64,000 nucleotides of DNA. Origin: Alloacidobacterium dinghuense (GTDB taxonomy: Bacteria; Acidobacteriota; Terriglobia; Terriglobales; Acidobacteriaceae). Shown here in pieces: positions 6,573-15,164 of this stretch (position 1 is the stretch's first letter; each line of letters starts with the position of its first letter). The stretch is from the NCBI RefSeq assembly GCF_014274465.1, contig NZ_CP060394.1:2852001-2916000 (forward strand), read 5' to 3'. The translations under genes were made by a program, and so were the position numbers. The notes below the pieces were generated by a model. The model had not been told where the DNA came from and made no database searches. It worked only from the letters and a program-made list of their open reading frames with translations.

Positions 6573-9218
6573 TTATTCGGCGTGAAGCGCCTCTGTGGGG
6601 TCGACCGAAGCGGCGCGGCGCGCGGGCAGAAAACTGGCGACCAGAGCGGCAATGGCAAGCACGATGGAGACGGCCGCGAGCGTCGTCACATCCCACGCGC
6701 GCACTTGAAAGAGCAGCTTGCCCAGCAGCGTGGTCGCCGCGAGCGATCCGGCGAGGCCGAGCACGATGCCGACCATGGCGAGACCGCCGGCTTCACGCAG
6801 GATCATGCGATAGACCGTGCTGCGCTGCGCACCAAGCGCCATGCGCACGCCGATTTCGCGCGTGCGGAGACTGACCGAATACGCGACGACGCCGTAGAGG
6901 CCGACAACAGAGAGCAGCAACGCTAGCGCGGCGAAACTGCCCACCATCCATGCCGAGGCGCGATGCAGCGTAGCGGAAGGCGAATCGTACAGCTTCTGAA
7001 GCATTGTGCCGGGATCGGAGACGGCCAAGGTTGGATTGGCCGCGTGAATGGCCGATGCGGCCTCGGAGAGGACAGAACTTTCGGATTGACCGGTACGCAA
7101 CACCACTGTGAATCCATCGTTCGGAGGGGACGGATTCTGATTGCGGGGCCGATACATGGCGGCCTGCGGAGCGGCGTCAGGCTGGCCTTCCTGAATGGTG
7201 TCGACGACGCCGATGACGAGCATGGGGCTTTTTTGATCGCCATCTTCCATAGCGATCTGCTGGCCGACCGGATCTTCGCCGGGGAAATAGAGCTTCGCGA
7301 GCTGCTGGTTGATGACGACGACGCGCTGACGCGACTGGTCCTCATCATCGGCGAAGAAGCGGCCGCGGACAAGGCGCGCCTGCAGCGTGGAGAAATAGCC
7401 CGCGCTGACGTCGCGGATGATGACCTCGTTGTGATCGACAGGCGGCCGGCCCACGATCACGAAATTGCTCGAGCCGTCGCCGTCGCCGAGCGGCGCCTGC
7501 TCGGTGATTGAGACGGAGGCGACGCCGGGCAACGCGCCGAGCTCAGCATGGATGCGGCGCTCGAAGCTGATCCATTCCGGCTCGGTACCGGTTTTGATGG
7601 TGCCGGAGACATCGAGCGTGGCGAGGCCATCGGCGTTGAGTCCGGTATCGACGTGGAGCAGGCGATAGAAGCTTTTACCGAGCAGGCCCGCGCCGACCAG
7701 CAGGATCATGGCAATCGCAAGCTCGGCGATGACGAGGTTAGAACCGAAACGGCGCCAGACCGTGCCGGATGCACCGCGCGAGACTTCCTGGAGGCCATCG
7801 CGCAGGTCGGCGTGCGAGACGCGCAACGCAGGCAGCAGCGAGAAGATGATCGCGGCGATGAGCGTAACTAATGCGGTGAACGCGAGGACGTGTGCATTGA
7901 GGCCGACGGCGCGCACGTAGGGCATGGTGTCGAGAAAGTCTTTGGGGATGAGGCCGAGCACCAGCCGGATGAGCAGGAACGCGAAGCCGAGGCCCAGTGC
8001 GCCCGCGAACACGGCGAGAGCGATGCCTTCGGTGAGGAACTGAGAGACGAGGCGCGAGGACGAGGCGCCGAGGGCTCCCCGGACAGCCATTTCGCGGCGG
8101 CGGCGCTCAGTCCGGACCAGCAGGAGACTGGAAACATTGATGGCGGCGATGAGCAGGAGCAGCGCGGCACCGGCGAGCAGCATGAGCAGAAGCGGTCGGA
8201 TGCTGCCCAGGATGGCGTCGACGAGCGGGTCCATGGTGGCTCCGCGGCCGTGGTCGTCGCCGGGGTACTGCTGCGCGAGTTGGAGGCCGATGCGCTGGGC
8301 ATCGGCGAGAGCGGCGGCAAAGCCCACGCCTGGGCGCAGGCGCGCGAGGCCGATGAGGTTGTGACAGCCGCGCACCTTTTCGCAGCCGCCATCCGGTCGC
8401 TCGGTTCCCCAGAACTCGGAGGGCTCGGCGGGAGCGAAGTGGAAGCTCGGCGGCAGCACGCCGATGATGGAGGTGACATTGCCGCTGAGGGTGACGGTTT
8501 GGCCGATGATGTTGCGGCCGCCGCCGAAGCGATGCAGCCATGCGGAATAGCTTATGAGCGCGACAAAGGGCGCAGCGGGCTGGTCGTCATCGGGGCGGAA
8601 ATCCCGGCCAAGTACGGGTGAGACGCCAAGGGTACGGAAGAATCCGGCTGTGACGCGCGTACCGTGGACGGGCTGAGGCCCATCGGGCGTTGCGAGCATG
8701 AAGCCGTAGTTCGCGAAGGCTTCGAGCGAAGTGAAGACGGTGTTACGGCGCTGGTAGTCGAGCCAATCCAGGTATGAGAGATGGAAATGCGGGCCGAGGG
8801 TGTTGCTCTCGTAGACGATGGCGAGGCGCGAGGGCTGCGCGTAGGGCAGTGGCTGAATGAGCGCCGCGTCGACGAAGCTGAAGATTGTGACAGCCGCGCC
8901 GATCCCGAGGGTGAGCACCAGGATCGCGGTCGCTGCGAATCCCGGGTTCTTACGTAATTGGCGGACAGCGAAACGAAGATCCTGAAGGAGAGCATCGGCG
9001 GCAGATTCCCAGCCGGCAGACCAGACTTTGATTCGAACGGTCTCGGCGCTGCCGATTTCGGCACGGGCAGCGGAGACTGCCTGATCGCTGGAGAGGCCGC
9101 GGCGCAGCTTGTCGTCGATGGACGCCTGCAAGAAGCAATCGAGTTCGCTCTGGATGTCGGCGTTGCGGCGCTCGCGGCGGAAGAGAGCACGAAGTCCGGT
9201 GACAAGGGATTTGAACAT
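6573..9218 (-). CDS. ADOP-type permease (duplicated MacB/FtsX), 881 aa
   Basis: The protein has an N-terminal cytoplasmic prefix (about 1-85) and a first transmembrane helix at about 95-118 (ILVLTLGIGAAVTIFSF). A MacB periplasmic core and an FtsX three-helix block follow (LLLMLLAGAALLLLIAAINVSSLLLVRTERR region), and then a second copy of periplasmic core plus FtsX block ends the protein (RTREIGVRMALGAQRSTVYRMI). Its duplicated architecture and 880-residue length are those of the Acidobacterial duplicated orphan permease family, which lacks a linked ATPase gene, as here. It probably lies in the inner membrane as a MacB-like export or mechanotransmission subunit; substrate unknown. It is co-directional with the PadR gene, 15 bases downstream. 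Confidence 0.88.
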   Translation of the reverse strand: MFKSLVTGLRALFRRERRNADIQSELDCFLQASIDDKLRRGLSSDQAVSAARAEIGSAETVRIKVWSAGWESAADALLQDLRFAVRQLRKNPGFAATAILVLTLGIGAAVTIFSFVDAALIQPLPYAQPSRLAIVYESNTLGPHFHLSYLDWLDYQRRNTVFTSLEAFANYGFMLATPDGPQPVHGTRVTAGFFRTLGVSPVLGRDFRPDDDQPAAPFVALISYSAWLHRFGGGRNIIGQTVTLSGNVTSIIGVLPPSFHFAPAEPSEFWGTERPDGGCEKVRGCHNLIGLARLRPGVGFAAALADAQRIGLQLAQQYPGDDHGRGATMDPLVDAILGSIRPLLLMLLAGAALLLLIAAINVSSLLLVRTERRRREMAVRGALGASSSRLVSQFLTEGIALAVFAGALGLGFAFLLIRLVLGLIPKDFLDTMPYVRAVGLNAHVLAFTALVTLIAAIIFSLLPALRVSHADLRDGLQEVSRGASGTVWRRFGSNLVIAELAIAMILLVGAGLLGKSFYRLLHVDTGLNADGLATLDVSGTIKTGTEPEWISFERRIHAELGALPGVASVSITEQAPLGDGDGSSNFVIVGRPPVDHNEVIIRDVSAGYFSTLQARLVRGRFFADDEDQSRQRVVVINQQLAKLYFPGEDPVGQQIAMEDGDQKSPMLVIGVVDTIQEGQPDAAPQAAMYRPRNQNPSPPNDGFTVVLRTGQSESSVLSEAASAIHAANPTLAVSDPGTMLQKLYDSPSATLHRASAWMVGSFAALALLLSVVGLYGVVAYSVSLRTREIGVRMALGAQRSTVYRMILREAGGLAMVGIVLGLAGSLAATTLLGKLLFQVRAWDVTTLAAVSIVLAIAALVASFLPARRAASVDPTEALHAE

Positions 9219-9233
9219 GGCGCGATCCTCCGA

Positions 9234-9560
9234 TCAGGCTTCGAGAATGCGGGTGATAGCGGAGATCTGACGATCCCACTGTGCGCGCTCTTCTGCGAGA
9301 GCTTTGCGGCCGCGATTCGTGAGCTGATAGTAGCGGGCGCGGCGGTTATTCTCAGTGGCGCGCCATTCGGCTTTGATTCGGCCGGCGCGCTCGAGGCGGC
9401 TGAGGGCGGGCAGCAGGGAGCCCGGGTTGATCCGGAAGACGCCGTCGCTGACCTGCTCGAGGCGCAGGGCGATACCGTAGCCGTGCATGGGATCGAGGGC
9501 GAGGGTTTTCAGGACGAGCATTTCCAGAGTTCCCTGGACAAGGTCGCTTGATTCGGGCAT
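9234..9560 (-). CDS. PadR-family transcriptional regulator
   Basis: This 108-residue protein is a PadR winged helix: LVQGTLEMLVLKTLALDPMHGYGIALRLEQ, then the recognition region SLLPALSRLERAGRI and the wing ARYYQLTNRGRKAL, with a C-terminal dimer helix. PadR regulators next to ADOP permeases are a standard acidobacterial pairing. It is the first gene of the two-gene operon with the permease and probably represses it, sensing an unknown ligand. The inverted repeat at 9577-9589, 17 bases upstream, is the likely site. Confidence 0.88.
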   Translation of the reverse strand: MPESSDLVQGTLEMLVLKTLALDPMHGYGIALRLEQVSDGVFRINPGSLLPALSRLERAGRIKAEWRATENNRRARYYQLTNRGRKALAEERAQWDRQISAITRILEA

Positions 9561-9576
9561 AGGCGTGGCTGCTCCT

Positions 9577-9589
9577 CTTGATAATCAAG
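9577..9589. promoter_or_regulatory. Inverted repeat, candidate PadR operator
   Basis: CTTGAT-A-ATCAAG is a perfect 6-1-6 palindrome between the padR start (9560) and a possible -35 box (TTGACA on the minus strand, 9615-9620; -10 region about 9592-9597, TTACAC, 17-bp spacing). Its position fits an autoregulatory operator. Confidence 0.4.
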
Positions 9590-9620
9590 ATGTGTAATGC
9601 ACGCTCCATTCGATTGTCAA

Positions 9621-10254
9621 GGGGAGGGCGGATATCGTGGCGGCGGTAGGGACAAAGCCTTATATCTACTCCATTTCTAGCTTCGACGTTGTGGCAGGGT
9701 TGGCACAGTCCTTAAAAGGGTCAGGAACGGCGCCTGAAGTGGGTGAACGAACAGCAGAGAAGTACCAAGAGTTTCGTTCGGAGTAACCTGCTCTTCTCGA
9801 TTCAGTAACCAGGCGCCTCGCTAACCAATTAGTAGCTTCTTATTACCAAAGCGATCTGGGTATCTGCTAGATTGCTGAATATACTTGGGCTTTATGTTGT
9901 GGCTGTCGATCTTTATCGGCGGTCTGAAGTTTTTGCCATTGCCTTGACCGCGCTTGAACCGGATGGGTGGCCGCGGGTTGTTAAGAGGTTCCACTGCAGT
10001 GATAGGGCCAGTTGGGAGTGACATAGGCGAAGCCCTGTTCAGCAGGGGGCTGAATCAACCCCTATTATGCCAAAATCAATCGGCGCCAAGACGGCTACGA
10101 ACGTGACCCGCCGATTGTATTTACCAACGATCTGTTGCGCTTCAGCCGTTGAGTTTCCGCCGAATTAATCGCCATTTGTCTAAGTGCGTAGGTCGTTAAG
10201 TTACCGAGGAACCTAATCTCGCATCTCCCCTCGCTTACGTTGAATACCAGTGTT
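9621..10254. other. Gene-free interval upstream of the biosynthetic cluster
   Basis: About 630 bases separate the divergent padR operon and the cluster. A 67-codon minus-strand frame at 9821-10024 has no recognisable domain and no supporting ribosome site. It appears more AT-rich than the flanking genes. Promoters for the cluster should be here, but I could not fix a convincing one. Confidence 0.5.
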
Positions 10255-10267
10255 TTGGCTAAGCCAA
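10255..10267. promoter_or_regulatory. Palindrome abutting the ribosome-binding site of the first cluster gene
   Basis: TTGGCT-A-AGCCAA is a perfect 6-1-6 palindrome ending where the Shine-Dalgarno AGAGGA (10266-10271) begins; the ATG is at 10282. It could be an operator or an mRNA hairpin limiting ribosome access. Confidence 0.35.
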
Positions 10268-10281
10268 GAGGAAAATAGACT

Positions 10282-10956
10282 ATGACTACGTTAGTGTCCT
10301 ATCCGCAGTTACAGAGCGAATCGCTTGTTGCGTGTATCCAACCGAAGATCGAGAGCATGATAAATGAACTCGTGACTTCGCTGCCCGACCCGCAAAAGCT
10401 AACTAACAAAGAGCGGCGTGGGATTATCGCGAGATATACCTCTGTCCTTGAAGGAAACTTCATCTATTGGATGACCGCGACCTATCTCGCGGTCCAGTCG
10501 GAAGAAGCCCGTCCGATTCTCCTGGATAATCTCCACGAGGAAGTGCGCGATGCTCATCCTGCAATGCTGCGGAGATTCGCAATTGCAGCCGGCGCTCTTC
10601 CCACGGACACAGACGCGCTCGCCGTGCATGAAGACTTGACGAATGTTCGGCTGTTCCTGGGCCGGCTCTCAGGAGTGCAGTCGGTTGTAACGATGGCCTT
10701 CTTCGAAGGATTCATCCAAAGGTTTATGGCCTACTTGGCGGACCTAGCGGCAGCCCAAGGCTCCGCAGAGATGGAATACACAGATGTGCACGGTGTCTGT
10801 GATATTGCACACACCCAGGGGCTTTTCACGGCACTCGTCGCGGAGATGACCGTCAACCCCCTCAGTGTCGGGGCGGACCCCCTGGAAGGTGTTTATCTGC
10901 TCAGAACTCTGATTCAAACCATCATCTTCCAGCGGATATCAATCCTCACAGCCTGA
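10282..10956 (+). CDS. Haem-oxygenase-like diiron oxidase/oxygenase (HDO)
   Basis: The 224-residue all-helical protein fits the iron-containing redox / haem-oxygenase-like family. Candidate metal ligands are spaced as in CADD, UndA and SznF: Glu86/Glu87 with His92 (HEEVRDAH), Glu142 (FFEGFIQRF), and H170-x3-D174-x2-H177 (HGVCDIAH), the diagnostic third core helix. Members activate O2 at a diiron centre to make terminal alkenes from fatty acids (UndA), cleave amino-acid side chains (BesC) or oxidise nitrogen (SznF). It is the first gene of an 11-gene co-directional cluster with ACP, ligase and PLP enzymes, so the substrate may be an acyl or amino-acid intermediate. Substrate and reaction are not readable from sequence. 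Confidence 0.75.
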   Translation: MTTLVSYPQLQSESLVACIQPKIESMINELVTSLPDPQKLTNKERRGIIARYTSVLEGNFIYWMTATYLAVQSEEARPILLDNLHEEVRDAHPAMLRRFAIAAGALPTDTDALAVHEDLTNVRLFLGRLSGVQSVVTMAFFEGFIQRFMAYLADLAAAQGSAEMEYTDVHGVCDIAHTQGLFTALVAEMTVNPLSVGADPLEGVYLLRTLIQTIIFQRISILTA

Positions 10957-10979
10957 TCGAGCCACAAGGAACATCGCAA

Positions 10980-11819
10980 ATGCAAACACAGAGTCCAACA
11001 AGAGTTGGATTGCCAGAGCAAGCTCGGTATTTCACGGTACCGGGTGCGCATCTTTACACCGTGCTGCATCAGGCGATGGATCCGGTGGCCCGAGTTTTGC
11101 TTGTAGGACCATTTGCTGCCGAACGGCATTTTTCATATCATCCGTGGGTCCGCTGGGCCCGATATCTGGCCTCGAGGCGAATCGAAGTTCTTCGCTATGA
11201 CTATCGCGGTGTCGGTGAAAGCACGGGAGTCTTTGAAGAGTTGAGTCTTGAAAATTGGAGCGAAGACGTCCAGCTCATTGCTAAGTGGGTTGCGAGTAGG
11301 TCGCCAAGTATGCCGCTTCTCCTCCATGGTCTCGAAATGGGCGCCATCCTCGCTGGTAGGGCTTTCCATGAGGGTACTGGTGACGCTTTACTCCTATGGT
11401 CTCCGCCTGCTAACGCAAACCAAGTGCTACGCTCGGGCCTCCTGCGTTGGGCAGGATTGGAACAACTCTGGGAGGCTCCCGAGAATCGAACGCCTGCCTC
11501 TGAATACATTCGCCAACTTGAGCGAGGCACTTTTATCGAAGTCCACGGATATCTATGGTCGAGGCGCCTTTGGCACGACTCTTTTGGTTTCACTCTGCCG
11601 GCAAACATGGAAAACGAAGGCTTGTCTTACCAGGCTTACAAGAAGCCTGTGAAGATAGTTAGATTTGGCAAAGATGCAGCTTCTTTAGCTATGCCGTACT
11701 CGAGGTACGACGAAGTTAAAGATTGTAGTTGGCTGTATTCGTGCAATTTCGATTGGATTACCGGAGCCTTAGGCCTACCAACTCTAGGGAGTCATGAAGA
11801 AGAGTATTCAAGGGCGTGA
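10980..11819 (+). CDS. Alpha/beta-hydrolase-fold protein with Glu at the nucleophile position
   Basis: The 279-residue protein has the alpha/beta-hydrolase core: YDYRGVGEST after strand 4 and the nucleophile elbow H116-G-L-E119-M-G. The usual G-x-S-x-G serine is replaced by Glu119, so classical serine hydrolysis is not expected. The pattern (elbow GLxxG followed by LLLWSPPAN) recalls the exosortase-A-system hydrolase 2 family, which also lacks the serine and sits next to ACP and acyl-ligase genes. It may be a non-catalytic or unusual partner of the next hydrolase, whose start lies 26 bases inside this gene. Confidence 0.65.
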   Translation: MQTQSPTRVGLPEQARYFTVPGAHLYTVLHQAMDPVARVLLVGPFAAERHFSYHPWVRWARYLASRRIEVLRYDYRGVGESTGVFEELSLENWSEDVQLIAKWVASRSPSMPLLLHGLEMGAILAGRAFHEGTGDALLLWSPPANANQVLRSGLLRWAGLEQLWEAPENRTPASEYIRQLERGTFIEVHGYLWSRRLWHDSFGFTLPANMENEGLSYQAYKKPVKIVRFGKDAASLAMPYSRYDEVKDCSWLYSCNFDWITGALGLPTLGSHEEEYSRA

Positions 11820-12705
11820 GCTGATTGTACTGGATAGCCTCGATGCCGCCGCCATCGCTACCTATCACAAAACTTGCGAAGACAGTTACGACTCGCAATC
11901 TGAACTGATCAACAGAGATCGCGTCGGCGTGTTGATCCTGAACGGCCTCTCGGCCACCCGAGCCGGGAATGGCGATGCCGCGGTTTGGTGGGCCGACTGG
12001 TTTGCTGAGTGCGGCTATCCGTCCTTTCGACTTGATCTCCCAGGATTTGGAGACTCTGTGGGAGACCCTCCAGAAGATTGGCTCGACTTCATTAATCTGG
12101 GGGGCTATGCATCGGTTGCCTCCGCCAAAGTAAGAGAACTCGTGGCACGGTTCAACTTATCGGGCGTACTCCTGGTGGGACATTGTGCCGGCACGGTATC
12201 TGCAATCTTTACGGCAGCCGCAACCAAAGAATGCAGAGGCCTCATTTTGATGGAACCCTATTTCCAGTTCCGGCAGACGATACGACCGAAGATTCGTGCT
12301 CAGCTGAGCCTCTGGGCTACACGAAGTCGTCTTGGCGGAATCTTAAGCAGTATCTTTGATCGCGTGAAGGGGATTCGTTTGGCCTTTCGCCGAAATGTGC
12401 TCCCCGAGAATGCGAATCTTCTCCTCCTCCGCCGCTGGAAGGAAATGACATCAACCGGCATGCCTATCCTTATCCTCAAGGCACCAGGATTCAAGACGCA
12501 GGGTGCGAAACCGAGAGTCGGTGAGTTCGACTATTTTAAGTACGCTATGGGATTGGCCGGTCGCAGAAGTCAGGTTGTCGTACGATCGGTCGAGGGCGCC
12601 AATCATTCTTTTGCGAACCACCAAGCTCGGGCGGCGGTGCGTCAGCACACTGAAGAATGGCTGAATGGCTATTTCCCCTTGAGAAATCGTAAAGAAGTCC
12701 TGTAA
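11794..12705 (+). CDS. Alpha/beta-hydrolase with cysteine nucleophile
   Basis: This 303-residue protein has LDLPGFGDSVGD, the elbow G129-H-C131-A-G133 (Cys instead of Ser) and a candidate catalytic His271 in EGANHSFAN. A Cys nucleophile is known in dienelactone hydrolase and in some thioesterase-like members, so acyl transfer or thioester hydrolysis is plausible. The pair with the preceding gene resembles hydrolases 1 and 2 of exosortase-A-associated clusters, which also lie beside an ACP and an AMP-forming ligase. Likely role, by context: release or proofreading of an ACP-bound acyl group in the cytoplasm. Confidence 0.68.
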   Translation: MKKSIQGRELIVLDSLDAAAIATYHKTCEDSYDSQSELINRDRVGVLILNGLSATRAGNGDAAVWWADWFAECGYPSFRLDLPGFGDSVGDPPEDWLDFINLGGYASVASAKVRELVARFNLSGVLLVGHCAGTVSAIFTAAATKECRGLILMEPYFQFRQTIRPKIRAQLSLWATRSRLGGILSSIFDRVKGIRLAFRRNVLPENANLLLLRRWKEMTSTGMPILILKAPGFKTQGAKPRVGEFDYFKYAMGLAGRRSQVVVRSVEGANHSFANHQARAAVRQHTEEWLNGYFPLRNRKEVL

Positions 12706-12807
12706 GCATGTTAGGTTCTAACGCGACGGACTTAGAAGCCACGTCAAACTTCTCAAGAATCGTCCGTATGTATAGCCTTTGTCTTGGAAAGTAGAGAATT
12801 TGCAGAT

Positions 12808-13053
12808 ATGAATGTTCGATCCACAATCGCAGACCAATTCATTCAGGTCGCCCAAGAACAGGGACTACAACTAGCGGCGCTAACCGATGACTTGGAGCTA
12901 CTGGAATCGGGTCTCGACTCGCTGTGCTTCGCTATCGTGGTCGCGCGGCTTGAGTCGGAATTGGGATTCGATCCACTCAGCACCTCCGAAGATGCTATTT
13001 TCCCGGTGACTTTCGGCGAGTTTGTTCATTTCTATGAGAATGCTGCAAGATAA
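12808..13053 (+). CDS. Acyl carrier protein
   Basis: The ATG at 12808 gives an 81-residue acidic helical protein. LLESGLDSLCFA holds the DSL phosphopantetheine site with Ser38. Length and motif are those of a free-standing carrier protein. It is followed, with an overlap, by an adenylate-forming ligase that is the obvious loading enzyme. An upstream in-frame TTG (12784) is less likely. No phosphopantetheinyl transferase gene is in the cluster, so the host enzyme would be needed. Confidence 0.85.
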   Translation: MNVRSTIADQFIQVAQEQGLQLAALTDDLELLESGLDSLCFAIVVARLESELGFDPLSTSEDAIFPVTFGEFVHFYENAAR

Positions 13054-14437
13054 CCCCGCATCAATTTGGAGTGCGCTCGGCGCCGCAAATGATTTGTCTT
13101 CGCGCTTTCTATTCGGCGCGGAAGCGGACAGGGCTCTGGGCGATCTGGCTGAAGGATCTGCGCTTTATGGCCATGCGGATGAACTGCGTGGGCGGTCTGT
13201 TCTTATTGCGACGACGAGCCAGTTAACCGCGGCGTTGGCGCTGATCGAACTCGACGGTGTCGCACGCCGCGTTGTTCTCTATCCTCCCGACATGCCGCTT
13301 GGATATCTCTCTTATGTCATCGAGTCAGCTGGGGTGGATGCCATCGTGTCGGACGGGAGAACGGGTGAGTTAGGCAACCGCCGGGTCGGACGATTTATTC
13401 CGTGCAATGGGGAGATTGCGCTCTGTAGCAGTGACAGGACAGCACAGTACCGGACGGAATGGATTCTCCTGACATCGGGTACGACCGGGTTGCCGAAGCT
13501 GGTCGTCCACACCCTGCTTAGCCTATCTGGCGCAATAGACCGCCGGAGCCCCGAGACAGGACAGGTCGTTTGGAGTACGTTCTACGATATTCGCCGTTAC
13601 GGCGGCTTGCAGATCTTTCTTCGCGCACTTCTCACGGGCGCATCGCTTGTGCTGTCGAGTGCTAAGGAATCCACGGCGGACTTTCTGGCTCGGGCCAACT
13701 CTCACGGAATCACCCATATCTCTGGAACACCATCGCATTGGCGCCGTGCGCTGATGAGTCCGGCGGCCCACCGGATTGCGCCGGAATATGTTCGCTTGTC
13801 AGGAGAAATCGCAGATCAGGCCATTCTGAATCATCTCCAGTGCGTCTACCCTCAAGCTCAAATCGTCCATGCCTTCGCCACGACCGAGGCTGGTTTGGCG
13901 TTTGAGGTGAACGACGGTGTCGCGGGCTTCCCCGCGAGTGTGATAGAAAACACATCCCACGTGGAAATGAAGGTTGAGGATCGCACATTGTGGATCCGTT
14001 CAACTCGGACGGCGAGTCGCTATATGGGCGAAGACGCTCCTATTTTGAAGGGCAGGGATGGTTTTGTCGACACTGGTGACATGATCGAATTGCGAGATGA
14101 CCGCTATTACTTTGTCGGCCGAAGAGATGGGGTCATCAATGTTGGAGGCTTGAAGGTGCATCCTGAGGAAGTGGAAGCAGTCATCAATCGCCATCCGGCG
14201 GTACACATGTCGCTTGTCCAGACAAAGAAGAATCCAGTTACCGGCGCGCTCGTGGTTGCCGACGTAGTTCTCAAGACAAGTTCACAGCCTGACGATCACG
14301 ATGGGCGAGGACTTCAGCACGACATCCTGTTGCTCTGCCGGGAAGTCCTTTCACCGCACAAAGTCCCGGCCGCGATCAATTTTGTCCCCGCCTTGGCGGT
14401 CGCTGAATCAGGGAAGCTCATGCGTCGCAATGCGTAA
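13034..14437 (+). CDS. Adenylate-forming acyl/aminoacyl ligase (ANL superfamily)
   Basis: About 467 residues, somewhat short for the family. It has the P-loop LTSGTTGLPK (146-155), FATTEAG (A5 region), VDTGDMIELRDDRYYFVGRRD (A7/A8) and VGGLKVHPEEVE. It ends with the catalytic lysine of AESGKLMRR. The N-terminal domain is reduced before the P-loop. It overlaps the ACP gene by 20 bases, which suggests coupled translation and that it charges the ACP with an acyl or amino acid. ATG codons at 13034 and 13040 are both possible starts. Confidence 0.8.
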   Translation: MRMLQDNPASIWSALGAANDLSSRFLFGAEADRALGDLAEGSALYGHADELRGRSVLIATTSQLTAALALIELDGVARRVVLYPPDMPLGYLSYVIESAGVDAIVSDGRTGELGNRRVGRFIPCNGEIALCSSDRTAQYRTEWILLTSGTTGLPKLVVHTLLSLSGAIDRRSPETGQVVWSTFYDIRRYGGLQIFLRALLTGASLVLSSAKESTADFLARANSHGITHISGTPSHWRRALMSPAAHRIAPEYVRLSGEIADQAILNHLQCVYPQAQIVHAFATTEAGLAFEVNDGVAGFPASVIENTSHVEMKVEDRTLWIRSTRTASRYMGEDAPILKGRDGFVDTGDMIELRDDRYYFVGRRDGVINVGGLKVHPEEVEAVINRHPAVHMSLVQTKKNPVTGALVVADVVLKTSSQPDDHDGRGLQHDILLLCREVLSPHKVPAAINFVPALAVAESGKLMRRNA

Positions 14438-15164
14438 TGTAATCGTAACCGGCGGGAGCCGGGGTTTGGGACTGGGGATCGCCCGCAGGCTCAACGGCGC
14501 GGGATACCGCGTCATAGCCATTGCTCGCAGGCAAAACAGCGAACTTACGGCAGCTATGCAGGAGGCCGAGATCGCCAATCCCGGGTCCTTTCATTTTGCC
14601 CCGTTTGATCTGGCTGAGATTGAAAACATTTCAGAATTGGTCAAGACATTGCGGAAGGACTTCGGTGCGATCTATGGGCTCGTAAACAATGCCGGTGTGA
14701 GTTTCGACGGGGCTCTCCCCCTCATGCCCACCTCTCAGATCGAGCAGCTTGTGCGTGTAAACGCGCTGTCGCCCATTGTGCTCACGAAGTTCGTGGTGCG
14801 CTCGATGATGGCCGACGGGGGCGGGCGCATCGTCAGTTTGGCTTCCATCACCGCCTTCACCGGCTATAGCGGCCTCTCGGTGTATAGCGCCACGAAAGCA
14901 TCACTCATCGGATTCTCCCGGTCTCTTGCGCGCGAGGTTGGCCGCATGGGTGTGAACGTGAATTCAGTCGCTCCAGGCTTCATTGATACCGACATGACGC
15001 AGGGACTCAGCGATGAGCAGCGACAGAAAATTGAGCGCCGCAGCGCCCTCCGGCGCCTTGCAGACGTAGACGATGTAGCAAATGCAGTTGAGTTTCTTCT
15101 GAGCGATAAAGCGAAGAATATAACGGGTACGGTACTGACCGTCGATGCGGGAAATACGGCTTGA
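14430..15164 (+). CDS. SDR-family reductase, 3-oxoacyl-ACP reductase (FabG)-like
   Basis: Starting at the ATG at 14430 (8-base overlap with the ligase gene), the 244-residue protein is a classical short-chain dehydrogenase. It has TGGSRGLGLGIA for NAD(P), NNAGVS, the catalytic Ser in IVSLAS, and Tyr152-x3-Lys156 in VYSATKAS. The C-terminal GTVLTVDAGNTA matches FabG-type 3-oxoacyl-ACP reductases. In this cluster it probably reduces a carbonyl on an ACP-bound intermediate. No ketosynthase is present, so chain extension would have to come from primary metabolism. Confidence 0.85.
   Translation: MRNVIVTGGSRGLGLGIARRLNGAGYRVIAIARRQNSELTAAMQEAEIANPGSFHFAPFDLAEIENISELVKTLRKDFGAIYGLVNNAGVSFDGALPLMPTSQIEQLVRVNALSPIVLTKFVVRSMMADGGGRIVSLASITAFTGYSGLSVYSATKASLIGFSRSLAREVGRMGVNVNSVAPGFIDTDMTQGLSDEQRQKIERRSALRRLADVDDVANAVEFLLSDKAKNITGTVLTVDAGNTA

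Noticed and set aside
7890-8621. 243-codon plus-strand frame inside the first ADOP gene
   Set aside because: Acidic low-complexity translation with no motifs; the permease on the other strand explains the sequence.
9821-10024. 67-codon minus-strand frame in the spacer before the cluster
   Set aside because: No ribosome site, no domain, and an unlikely composition (Pro/Asn/Lys mix) in a region that otherwise looks non-coding.
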